From: a bacterium
Lineage (GTDB): Bacteria > Patescibacteria > Microgenomatia > Levybacterales > UBA12049
Direction: 5' to 3'
Assembly: GCA_021825955.1 (NCBI GenBank)
Contig: JAKAEH010000031.1
Coordinates: 1-8,158 of the forward strand
DNA length: 8,158 bases
Made by a program: the position numbers and the translations under genes
The notes under the pieces: generated by a model
The model's input: the letters and a program-made list of their open reading frames with translations, nothing else
What the model was told of the DNA's origin: nothing
Database searches by the model: none
Shown here: in pieces, positions 1-4,625 of the stretch
Layout: the number at the start of each line of letters is the position of its first letter
How positions within the stretch are numbered: position 1 is the stretch's first letter

Positions 1-551
1 GCAATATCTACGTTTATCTGTGCGGAATTTTGTGCAATTTGAGCATTATCTACTATTCTTTTTATGTTATCGTAAATAACTTGGGTTTCCGGTACTGCCG
101 AGTATCCCTGCTTATTTGTCTGGTCCAAAGATGTTCTCTGTTGACCTTCGAGGACTCCCGCTTGCTGGCTTTCGGCGGTCTGGTCTGTTCCATTTTTGAC
201 AGTTTGATAACTATTCGCCATTAACTGAAGCTGTTTTTGAAGAATATATGTATCTAAGCTTGCTATTGTTTCTCCCTGGTAAACCGTATCTCCTTCTTTA
301 ACCCCAAGGTAAGCTAACCTTCCTCCTGTTTGAAAATTAAGCGTAGCTTTATTTTGGGCATCTGTTGAACCGTTTGCCAAAATCTCAGAACCTACAACCT
401 GAACATTTGCTGTTTCCGTTTTCGGAGCTTGATAAGCATTTGCAAAAAAAGTTATTGAAAAAATACCCACCACAACTACTATCGCAGTTACAAAGGCGTA
501 TTTTAAAAAGCTGTTTTTCTTATTGTTTTGTTTTATTTTTTTACTTTTCAT
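1..551 (-). CDS. HlyD/RND-type membrane-fusion efflux subunit, C-terminus cut by window edge
   Basis: Periplasmic-adaptor (membrane-fusion) protein of an export pump, expected to sit in the cytoplasmic membrane and link an ABC or RND transporter to the outside. The 183 visible residues start with a basic stretch and one membrane segment (about residues 15-39, hydrophobic, ending FFANA). A biotinyl-lipoyl-like half-domain follows, with the typical pattern GGRLAYLGVKEGD...GETIASLD (about 76-100). Next comes a Gln/Asn/Thr-rich, probably helical hairpin (105-183) that runs off the window. The ATG at 549-551 overlaps the end of the marR-like gene by 11 bp, which indicates one operon and translational coupling. 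The transporter partner would lie beyond the left edge. The fold is seen from the sequence; the transported substrate cannot be told. Confidence 0.8.
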   Translation of the reverse strand, partial: MKSKKIKQNNKKNSFLKYAFVTAIVVVVGIFSITFFANAYQAPKTETANVQVVGSEILANGSTDAQNKATLNFQTGGRLAYLGVKEGDTVYQGETIASLDTYILQKQLQLMANSYQTVKNGTDQTAESQQAGVLEGQQRTSLDQTNKQGYSAVPETQVIYDNIKRIVDNAQIAQNSAQINVDI

Positions 552-978
552 AGCTTTCTGATTTTTTCACTATGGTTTTTAAAATTCGAAAAAAATCTTT
601 TTTATCTTGGGTTGAAAGATAAGATAAAAGTTCATGAATCCTATTGTTTCTTTGTTTTGCAATTTCATCCAATAATTTTTCTCCCTGCCTTGTTAAAGTT
701 ATCCTTACAATCCTTCTGTCTTTTTTATCGTTTTCTCTGTTAGCAAGTTTTGTCGTAATAAGCTTGTTCACCAAAGAGGTAGCGGTAGGCATTGTTATAG
801 AAAAATTTTCCGCTATATCGCTCATTTGTGCGTGTTTACTTTTTTTTATACACCACAAAGCCTCAAACTGGAGCATTGTTACGTGCGAATGTTTGGAATT
901 AAAAGACATTGAATGCTTCATTGTTCTAAAAAGCCTTGACATCATGTCTATGATTTCGTTATTTATTTCGTCTTTCAT
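541..978 (-). CDS. MarR-family transcriptional regulator
   Basis: Winged-helix repressor of 145 residues, the usual MarR length. The recognition helix is around residues 62-79 (TMPTATSLVNKLITTKLA). The wing carries the family signature DKKDRRIVRITLTRQG (84-99), including the conserved D-x-R-R. N- and C-terminal helices provide dimerisation. It overlaps the downstream HlyD-type gene by 11 bp, so it probably represses its own efflux operon and is released by a small ligand, as is common for MarR proteins next to pumps. A good palindrome covers its -10 box (993-1017), supporting autoregulation. No strong Shine-Dalgarno is seen before the ATG. The ligand is unknown. Confidence 0.9.
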   Translation of the reverse strand: MKDEINNEIIDMMSRLFRTMKHSMSFNSKHSHVTMLQFEALWCIKKSKHAQMSDIAENFSITMPTATSLVNKLITTKLANRENDKKDRRIVRITLTRQGEKLLDEIAKQRNNRIHELLSYLSTQDKKDFFRILKTIVKKSESYEK

Positions 979-992
979 ATTATTTCAAAATC

Positions 993-1017
993 TAATAGTT
1001 AGATATTATAACTAATA
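993..1017. promoter_or_regulatory. Probable MarR operator palindrome
   Basis: Inverted repeat TAATAGTTA (993-1001), 7-nt spacer, TAACTAATA (1009-1017). The 9-bp arms differ at one position. Arm length, spacing and AT-richness suit a MarR dimer site. It covers the -10 box of the minus-strand promoter, so binding would block the operon. Binding by this particular protein is inferred from position. Confidence 0.5.
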
Positions 1018-1034
1018 AGTTAATAAAAGTCAAC
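1005..1034 (-). promoter_or_regulatory. Promoter of the marR-efflux operon
   Basis: Read on the minus strand, TTGACT (1034-1029) is followed after 18 nt by TATAAT (1010-1005), a good sigma70-type match. It lies about 27 bp upstream of the MarR start codon. The -10 box is inside the MarR palindrome. Confidence 0.6.
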
Positions 1035-1059
1035 GCTTAAGTTATGTATATATAAATGG

Positions 1060-1065
1060 TATAAT
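1060..1065 (+). promoter_or_regulatory. -10 box of tRNA-Glu promoter
   Basis: A perfect TATAAT lies 9 bp before the mature tRNA 5' end. The -35 region is poor (TTAAGT at 1037-1042 with 17-nt spacing). Confidence 0.45.
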
Positions 1066-1073
1066 TGTCCTAT

Positions 1074-1147
1074 GCCGCCATCGTCTAGTGGCCTAGGACG
1101 TCGGATTCTCATTCCGAAAATCGCGGGTTCAACTCCCGCTGGCGGTA
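1074..1147 (+). tRNA. tRNA-Glu (anticodon CTC)
   Basis: Cloverleaf by eye. Acceptor 1074-1080 pairs with 1140-1146, with a G-U closing pair. The D arm starts at 1083 (GTCTAGTGGCCTAGGAC). Anticodon stem TCGGA/TCCGA (1101-1105/1113-1117) encloses the 7-nt loop TTCTCAT with anticodon CTC at 1108-1110. T stem GCGGG/CCCGC (1123-1127/1135-1139) has loop TTCAACT. The discriminator is A1147. CCA is not encoded. It faces lon across a short intergenic stretch. Confidence 0.95.
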
Positions 1148-1310
1148 CTCAATGCAAAATCGTCTTCTCGAACATCGAGAATAGCTTGATATTGCGGGCT
1201 AAACTGCTGGTTCGATAAGCCAGAATATCGCCAGGCAAGCCCAGAGGGACATATCGAACCAAGAAGTACCCTACGCTCGCCCGGATCTGATTTAAGATAA
1301 GTCCTACTGC
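1148..1310. other. Structured intergenic stretch between tRNA-Glu and the displaced lon end
   Basis: No gene is visible here. The stretch is more GC-rich than the island and has two clear inverted repeats. One is a 7-bp perfect hairpin TTCTCGA-ACA-TCGAGAA (1165-1181). The other is a 10-bp perfect inverted repeat TGGTTCGATA/TATCGAACCA (1208-1217/1252-1261) around a 34-nt loop. On the minus strand the first hairpin is followed 5 nt later by TTTT, so it could have been the terminator of lon before the island arrived. An ncRNA is also possible. The open minus-strand frame across it runs into the tRNA and does not resemble a protein. Confidence 0.4.
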
Positions 1311-1338
1311 AAAACGGGACGCGGCATTTCGGTTTTAG
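1304..1338 (-). pseudogene. lon: Displaced original C-terminus of lon
   Basis: Read on the minus strand in the lon frame, this segment gives [10 protein letters not shown] and a TAG stop (1304-1306). The intact lon at the right of the window has K-T-E-M-P-R-P-V-L and then a different tail (H-A-T-S-P-P-A-V-D). The single base difference in the shared segment (1316 versus 6960) is the third base of a Pro codon, CCC versus CCA. The segment therefore looks like the true end of lon, separated from its gene by the island. The direction of this history is inference. Confidence 0.65.
1311..1338 (+). repeat. Left direct repeat (att-like core)
   Basis: The 28-bp segment contains ggacgcggcatttcgg and matches 6955-6982 at 27 of 28 positions in the same orientation. 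Short AAAAC (1311-1315) and GTTTT (1332-1336) arms are inverted around a 16-nt centre, a layout compatible with a tyrosine-recombinase core site. Confidence 0.85.
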
Positions 1339-1443
1339 GCTAAATGCGATAGCATAAAAAGAGTGTCTCAAATGATTATATGGTTTTATATAGTTTTGAA
1401 ATAACATTATGAAGGTTATGTTAATACCATTTTTAATGCGTAG

Positions 1444-1842
1444 ATGAATTTTCACTCTAAAAATGATATTATTCGTTCAAGTAATGACATGAACAGACCG
1501 TATTTTAAACATTTTATTATAGAGTTGGTTACTGACTCCAATAACTTAAATTCTATAAAGTGGCTCAAGGAAAAAACGGAACTTTTACTATTAAGCCTAA
1601 AAATTAAATATGTAAAAGACATCTTTCATCAGTTTTCACCTTCAGGGATATCCCTAGTGTACATTCTTTCAAGTTCTCATATTGCCATTCATACTTGGCC
1701 TGAGAATAAATATCTACATATTGATTTAATTACCTGTTCTCAAAACAAAGAGCTAGAAAATATTGCAAGTATAGTGAAAGCAACATTCAATAACGAAAAT
1801 GTAAATATAAAAGAATTAAATTATTATGAAAAACAACGATAA
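1444..1842 (+). CDS. speD: SpeD-type pyruvoyl-dependent decarboxylase (AdoMet decarboxylase family)
   Basis: Class 1B SpeD family, 132 residues. These proenzymes self-cleave to make a pyruvoyl cofactor, and the classical members decarboxylate AdoMet to the aminopropyl donor dcAdoMet. Ser78 (cleavage site), His83 and Cys98 have the same spacing as Ser63/His68/Cys83 of the Thermotoga enzyme, within SSHIAIHTWPE...TC. The residue before the cleavage serine is Ser77 instead of the usual Glu. Some SpeD homologues have become arginine or ornithine decarboxylases, so the substrate is open. The family N-terminus normally begins near residue 16, so Met16 (ATG 1489) is a possible start. No clear Shine-Dalgarno is seen at either. 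The leader (1339-1443) has TTGAAA (1396-1401) and a small inverted repeat TAACAT/ATGTTA (1402-1423), which make only a weak promoter candidate. First gene of the plus operon; overlaps the L7Ae gene by 17 bp. Confidence 0.85.
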   Translation: MNFHSKNDIIRSSNDMNRPYFKHFIIELVTDSNNLNSIKWLKEKTELLLLSLKIKYVKDIFHQFSPSGISLVYILSSSHIAIHTWPENKYLHIDLITCSQNKELENIASIVKATFNNENVNIKELNYYEKQR

Positions 1843-2167
1843 AGAACTTATTAAATTATTAGAGGATAGTTTTAAAAACGGAGTGATGGCGAAGGGTTAT
1901 CTCGAGGTTGTAAGAAGCATTCAGCAAAGAAAAGCAAAGCTAGTAGTTGTTGGTAAAGATGTAAATAATAAAGATATGGTTTTGGAGATAAAAAGATTAT
2001 GCAATACACATGAAACTCCATTAGTAGTAATGCTTGACAGGAGTGTGCTTGGAAAAATAGCTGAACTCAACATTCCAACCGGTTTTGTATCTGTAAAAAT
2101 ATCTGGATTTAATAAAACAGACTTTAATAATTATATTAATTTTGTCGCTAAGGCTAAAAGCCAATGA
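1826..2167 (+). CDS. Archaeal-type L7Ae/L30e-family kink-turn RNA-binding protein
   Basis: 113 residues, the normal length of archaeal L7Ae, which binds kink-turns in rRNA, box C/D and H/ACA guide RNAs and RNase P. The alignment by eye to archaeal L7Ae is nearly gapless: the RNA-contact segment AKGYLEVVRS (22-31), the core strand AKLVVVGKDV (37-46), RLCNTHETPLVVM (57-69) and LGKIAELNIP (75-84). Glu27 of the RNA-binding motif is kept, while the usual Asn before it is Leu26 and the usual Lys is Arg30, so binding specificity may be altered. The gene overlaps speD by 17 bp and is followed by a hairpin and a kink-turn-like fold. Bacterial L7Ae-like proteins (YbxF/YlxQ) exist, but this one resembles the archaeal type more. 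The role here is inferred to be RNP assembly or translational control. Confidence 0.75.
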   Translation: MKNNDKELIKLLEDSFKNGVMAKGYLEVVRSIQQRKAKLVVVGKDVNNKDMVLEIKRLCNTHETPLVVMLDRSVLGKIAELNIPTGFVSVKISGFNKTDFNNYINFVAKAKSQ

Positions 2168-2169
2168 GG

Positions 2170-2188
2170 AAAGATCTAAAAGATCTTT
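2170..2188 (+). promoter_or_regulatory. 8-bp hairpin just after the L7Ae gene
   Basis: Perfect stem AAAGATCT/AGATCTTT with a 3-nt AAA loop, beginning 3 nt after the L7Ae stop. It ends in TTT followed by GG, so it is a poor terminator. It may instead stabilise the upstream message or be a processing site. Its 3' end (TTTGG) could also pair with CCAAA at 2233-2237 and compete with the next fold. Confidence 0.4.
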
Positions 2189-2191
2189 GGC

Positions 2192-2234
2192 GGAAAAGAA
2201 TGAGGGGGCGCGGCACCTGTTAACCGACTTTTCC
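2192..2234 (+). promoter_or_regulatory. Kink-turn-like RNA element in the leader of the nuclease-primase gene
   Basis: The RNA has the kink-turn parts in order. C helix GGAAAAG (2192-2198) pairs with CUUUUCC (2228-2234), 7 perfect base pairs. The 3-nt bulge is AAU (2199-2201). Tandem G-A/A-G pairs form between GA (2202-2203) and GA (2226-2227). A start of an NC helix is GG (2204-2205) with CC (2224-2225). The bulge and GA read like a C box (AUGAGG) and CCGA reads like a D box. The inner part (2206-2223) is GC-rich but only partly paired, so a k-loop form is possible. The fold ends 13 nt before the ATG at 2248, next to the L7Ae gene. L7Ae binding and translational control are inferred. Confidence 0.45.
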
Positions 2235-2247
2235 AAAAAGTAAAAAT

Positions 2248-3261
2248 ATGTTATATGATCCTCAGTTATTTGAATACACTGCCCTTCATCATGTTGTAAA
2301 GCTTTTCGGCAATTCATTAAAAATTAATTATAGGGTGCCCGACTTTTTTCTCCCGATATCTAAAAGACCTGAGTTTGATGGATATTTTGAAAAAAGCAAT
2401 ACTGCAGTCGAAGCAAAAAGTTATCCTTTAAAAGAAAACGAAATAAATGAGATTGTAGCTAAATATAAAGCTTTCGATATAAACAAATTGGTAATAGTTG
2501 CACCTGAATTTGACAGTTTTAAAACACGCAAAACTATCGAATTAATTAAATTTCAACCCCAAGTTGACTACGTTAATGCAGCATCCTATCGTAACTTGCA
2601 AATAGAATTACCCATAAATCTAAAAAAAGAACTTTCAACAGGAAAACATAATTTTCGTTATAGACTCGCAAAAAGGTCTAGTGACAAACGATCAAGATAT
2701 CTAAATCAAACAGACAAAAAAATAGACACAGTAGAGAAGCTAAAGAACGAAATTATTCAAAGAATCCCATCAAATAATCCACCTATTAAAATCTTGTGGT
2801 CAACTAAAAGGTGGGTTTCTCCAAAAGACCATTTTTTCAGAAACCAAAATAATTTATGTATTGGAGGACCAATTGTCTTCGATGTAGATGGGCCTAAGAT
2901 TCACGGTGCATTCAAATGTTGTGAAATATCGGTTAAAAATAAGATTTGCGATATGTGTATATTTTTTGCAAAAAATGAGGTTAAAAAACTAATTAATATC
3001 TTGGATTGGTCTGGATTTAGAATTATTGAAGTATTTTTCAGTGGTAGGTCTGGTTTTCATGTTTACGTCTTTGACTCCAATAATAATCTTTTAAAAAAAG
3101 CTTCGGAAAAATTTATAGAAAAAAAAATAAAGATTGACAAGCAAGTAACTTATTCAATAAAAAGCGAAGTGGCTTTCCCTTTAACAATAAATGGATTTAC
3201 CGGATATCAGCTTGAATATGTTAAAAATATTAAATTCTTCGAACCTAATTATTATGAATAG
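2248..3261 (+). CDS. PD-(D/E)xK nuclease-like domain fused to an AEP/PriS-like primase domain
   Basis: 337 residues with two parts. The N-terminal part (about 1-120) has a PD-(D/E)xK nuclease signature, FDG (Asp44) followed by VEAK (Glu55, Lys57) and a hydrophobic strand LVIVAP. After a basic linker (about 125-165), the C-terminal part has the archaeal primase small-subunit motifs: IVFDVDG (Asp212, Asp214), a Cys cluster KCC...CDMC (224, 225, 234, 237) like the PriS zinc knuckle, and FFSGRSGFHVYV (motif II, about 263-274). A motif III-like segment VTYSIKSEVAFP (300-311) aligns with PriS VTVDIKRILRLP, but the catalytic Asp is Ser303. The primase domain is compact, with about 30 residues between motifs II and III. 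It may be a primase, polymerase, ligase-associated factor or an inactive nucleotide-binding protein. Overlaps the next gene by 8 bp. Domain identities are by eye. Confidence 0.65.
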   Translation: MLYDPQLFEYTALHHVVKLFGNSLKINYRVPDFFLPISKRPEFDGYFEKSNTAVEAKSYPLKENEINEIVAKYKAFDINKLVIVAPEFDSFKTRKTIELIKFQPQVDYVNAASYRNLQIELPINLKKELSTGKHNFRYRLAKRSSDKRSRYLNQTDKKIDTVEKLKNEIIQRIPSNNPPIKILWSTKRWVSPKDHFFRNQNNLCIGGPIVFDVDGPKIHGAFKCCEISVKNKICDMCIFFAKNEVKKLINILDWSGFRIIEVFFSGRSGFHVYVFDSNNNLLKKASEKFIEKKIKIDKQVTYSIKSEVAFPLTINGFTGYQLEYVKNIKFFEPNYYE

Positions 3262-4033
3262 TTTAAAAAGAAAATTACTTTTAAGAAAACCTATGTATGA
3301 TTATTTGATAAAAAATGGGGAAATCCCATATAAAAAATACACTATTAGTTTTAGTCAAATTTTAAATACGTCCATATATATATCTAAATTAAGGCCAAGA
3401 TCAAACGAATTTATTGACCAATGTCCAATTTCTGATCATGATCTAGCAAATAGAGTTAATCTAATATTTAATTACTTATCACCATTAAAAGATAAAGAAT
3501 TACTATTTATTGGGGATGACGACCTCACGAGTGCAGTAATTGGTTATTTAACAAATACAAAATTATCTGTGATCGATATTGATAAAAATCTATTATCACT
3601 AATAAGCAAGAAAATTAATAATAAATCTTCACAATTAATTAATGCTAATATATTAGATATAATCGATCGAAAAATATCTGATCCTATAAAAAATAATTTT
3701 GATGCTTTTGTTACTGATCCTCCTTACACTGAAATGGGTTATAAATATTTTCTCAGTTATGGAATCAGCCATTTAAAAATACATGGGCTAGCTTTTATCG
3801 CAGTTCCTTATATGAACGACGAGGATTGGAGCGCAGAGCTTTTGTACAAAGTTGAGGATTTTTTGATTAAAAATGGTTTAGTTATTATCGAAACAATACC
3901 TGCTTTTGCCGAATATATGCATGAAGATAAAGTATTATCTACAATGATTGTTGCAAAAAAGGTTTCTATAGTAAGAAATATTAACATTAAGTATAAAAGA
4001 ACAAGAACTTATACCACTGGTTTTGAATTATGA
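3254..4033 (+). CDS. BpsA-like aminopropyltransferase (branched-chain polyamine synthase family), N-terminally short
   Basis: BpsA (DUF43) enzymes of thermophilic archaea and bacteria transfer aminopropyl groups from dcAdoMet to the inner nitrogen of spermidine. The family signatures are present: LRPRSNEFIDQ (46-56), the catalytic-loop GDDDLTS (87-93), the acidic VIDID (106-110), TDPPYTEMG (154-162) and IPAFAEYMH (215-223). At 259 residues it is about 90 shorter than typical BpsA and appears to lack the N-terminal winged-helix domain. The C-terminus is basic. I chose the ATG at 3254 because its ATGAATAG overlap with the preceding stop is typical for operons. A start at 3191 would overlap the primase gene by 71 bp. 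SpeD in the same operon would supply the donor. The acceptor may be a polyamine or something else, and no spermidine synthase is in the window. Confidence 0.78.
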   Translation: MNSLKRKLLLRKPMYDYLIKNGEIPYKKYTISFSQILNTSIYISKLRPRSNEFIDQCPISDHDLANRVNLIFNYLSPLKDKELLFIGDDDLTSAVIGYLTNTKLSVIDIDKNLLSLISKKINNKSSQLINANILDIIDRKISDPIKNNFDAFVTDPPYTEMGYKYFLSYGISHLKIHGLAFIAVPYMNDEDWSAELLYKVEDFLIKNGLVIIETIPAFAEYMHEDKVLSTMIVAKKVSIVRNINIKYKRTRTYTTGFEL

Positions 4034-4624
4034 TCTTTCAGAATGCATAACTTGGTTTACTCCAAAAATTAGCTTCCTTGACCATCTCTTAACTTCGGCA
4101 ACTGGCAGCTTTCCATCATTATTTATGATATCTATATATGGAATTTGTAAATATTTACTAATTTTATATGCTTCTTCAGCATTAATTACTTGTTGTTTCT
4201 CAATTAATTCTAAAGTTTCTGTTAGTCTTTTACGAATTGGATCTTTTAATCTTCTTTCCAATATAGCTTGCGGAGAAGCTGTTAACGAAACAAGCCCAAT
4301 CAAGTTATATTTTTCATAATCTTCAACGGGAAAAGAAACTACAATGTTATCCTGAATAACGGTTAAATGATTTTCCAAAATAGTAATTCTTCCATCAAAA
4401 TTTTGTCTGTTAAATCTTTCGGCAATTAAATTTTCAACTTGATCATAAACAGATCTTTTTGTTTCCCAATCTAAATATTGAATTTTATCCTTTTCTGTTT
4501 CGCCCATTACCTCGAGCATTAAATCGCCGTAGTCTCCCCAAGTAAGATTTAAGGCTCTACATAATTCTTGTATAATTGTAGATTTACCAACCCCGGCAAC
4601 GCCAGTAATCATTATTGTTTTCAT
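4028..4624 (-). CDS. Archaeal-type adenylate kinase (AdkA-like)
   Basis: P-loop NMP kinase of 198 residues, the length of archaeal AdkA (about 190-200), unlike the bacterial Adk with a LID domain. The Walker A motif is GVAGVGKST (8-16). It is followed by YGDLMLEV, the archaeal FGDVMLEV-type segment, then ILENHLTV in place of VDTHCTI, and the LID-like RRLKDPIRKRLTETLELI. The C-terminal YIDIINNDG matches the family end. Expected reaction: ATP + AMP to 2 ADP, or phosphorylation of another nucleoside monophosphate. It starts 1 nt after the stop of the Ham1-QueA gene and its stop overlaps the convergent bpsA-like stop by 6 bp. Why a bacterium carries it in an island is not known; a specialised nucleotide substrate is possible. 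Confidence 0.75.
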   Translation of the reverse strand: MKTIMITGVAGVGKSTIIQELCRALNLTWGDYGDLMLEVMGETEKDKIQYLDWETKRSVYDQVENLIAERFNRQNFDGRITILENHLTVIQDNIVVSFPVEDYEKYNLIGLVSLTASPQAILERRLKDPIRKRLTETLELIEKQQVINAEEAYKISKYLQIPYIDIINNDGKLPVAEVKRWSRKLIFGVNQVMHSERS

Positions 4625-4625
4625 G

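Noticed and set aside
644..1015. Plus-strand open frame over marR
   Set aside because: It is a shadow of the MarR gene, which has a clear winged-helix signature on the other strand.
1128..1147. tRNA-Glu 3' end as the attachment site of the island
   Set aside because: No copy of the tRNA 3' end is found at the right boundary near 6955. The duplicated segment is lon sequence 160 bp away.
1396..1424. Strong promoter for the plus-strand operon
   Set aside because: TTGAAA (1396-1401) has no good -10 partner. The closest (TATGTT) is at 15 nt, so I mention it only as weak.
1129..1455. Minus-strand open frame of 108 codons
   Set aside because: It runs through the T arm of the tRNA, a GC-rich structured stretch and the direct repeat, and its product resembles no protein family. 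In its frame the repeat does not give the lon residues.
2204..2216. Third copy of the repeat core inside the island (shared cgcggca)
   Set aside because: Only 7 bases match those in the repeat and the rest does not align. I treat it as chance.
4023..4319. Plus-strand open frame over the adenylate kinase
   Set aside because: It is antisense to a strong P-loop kinase gene and has no recognisable features.
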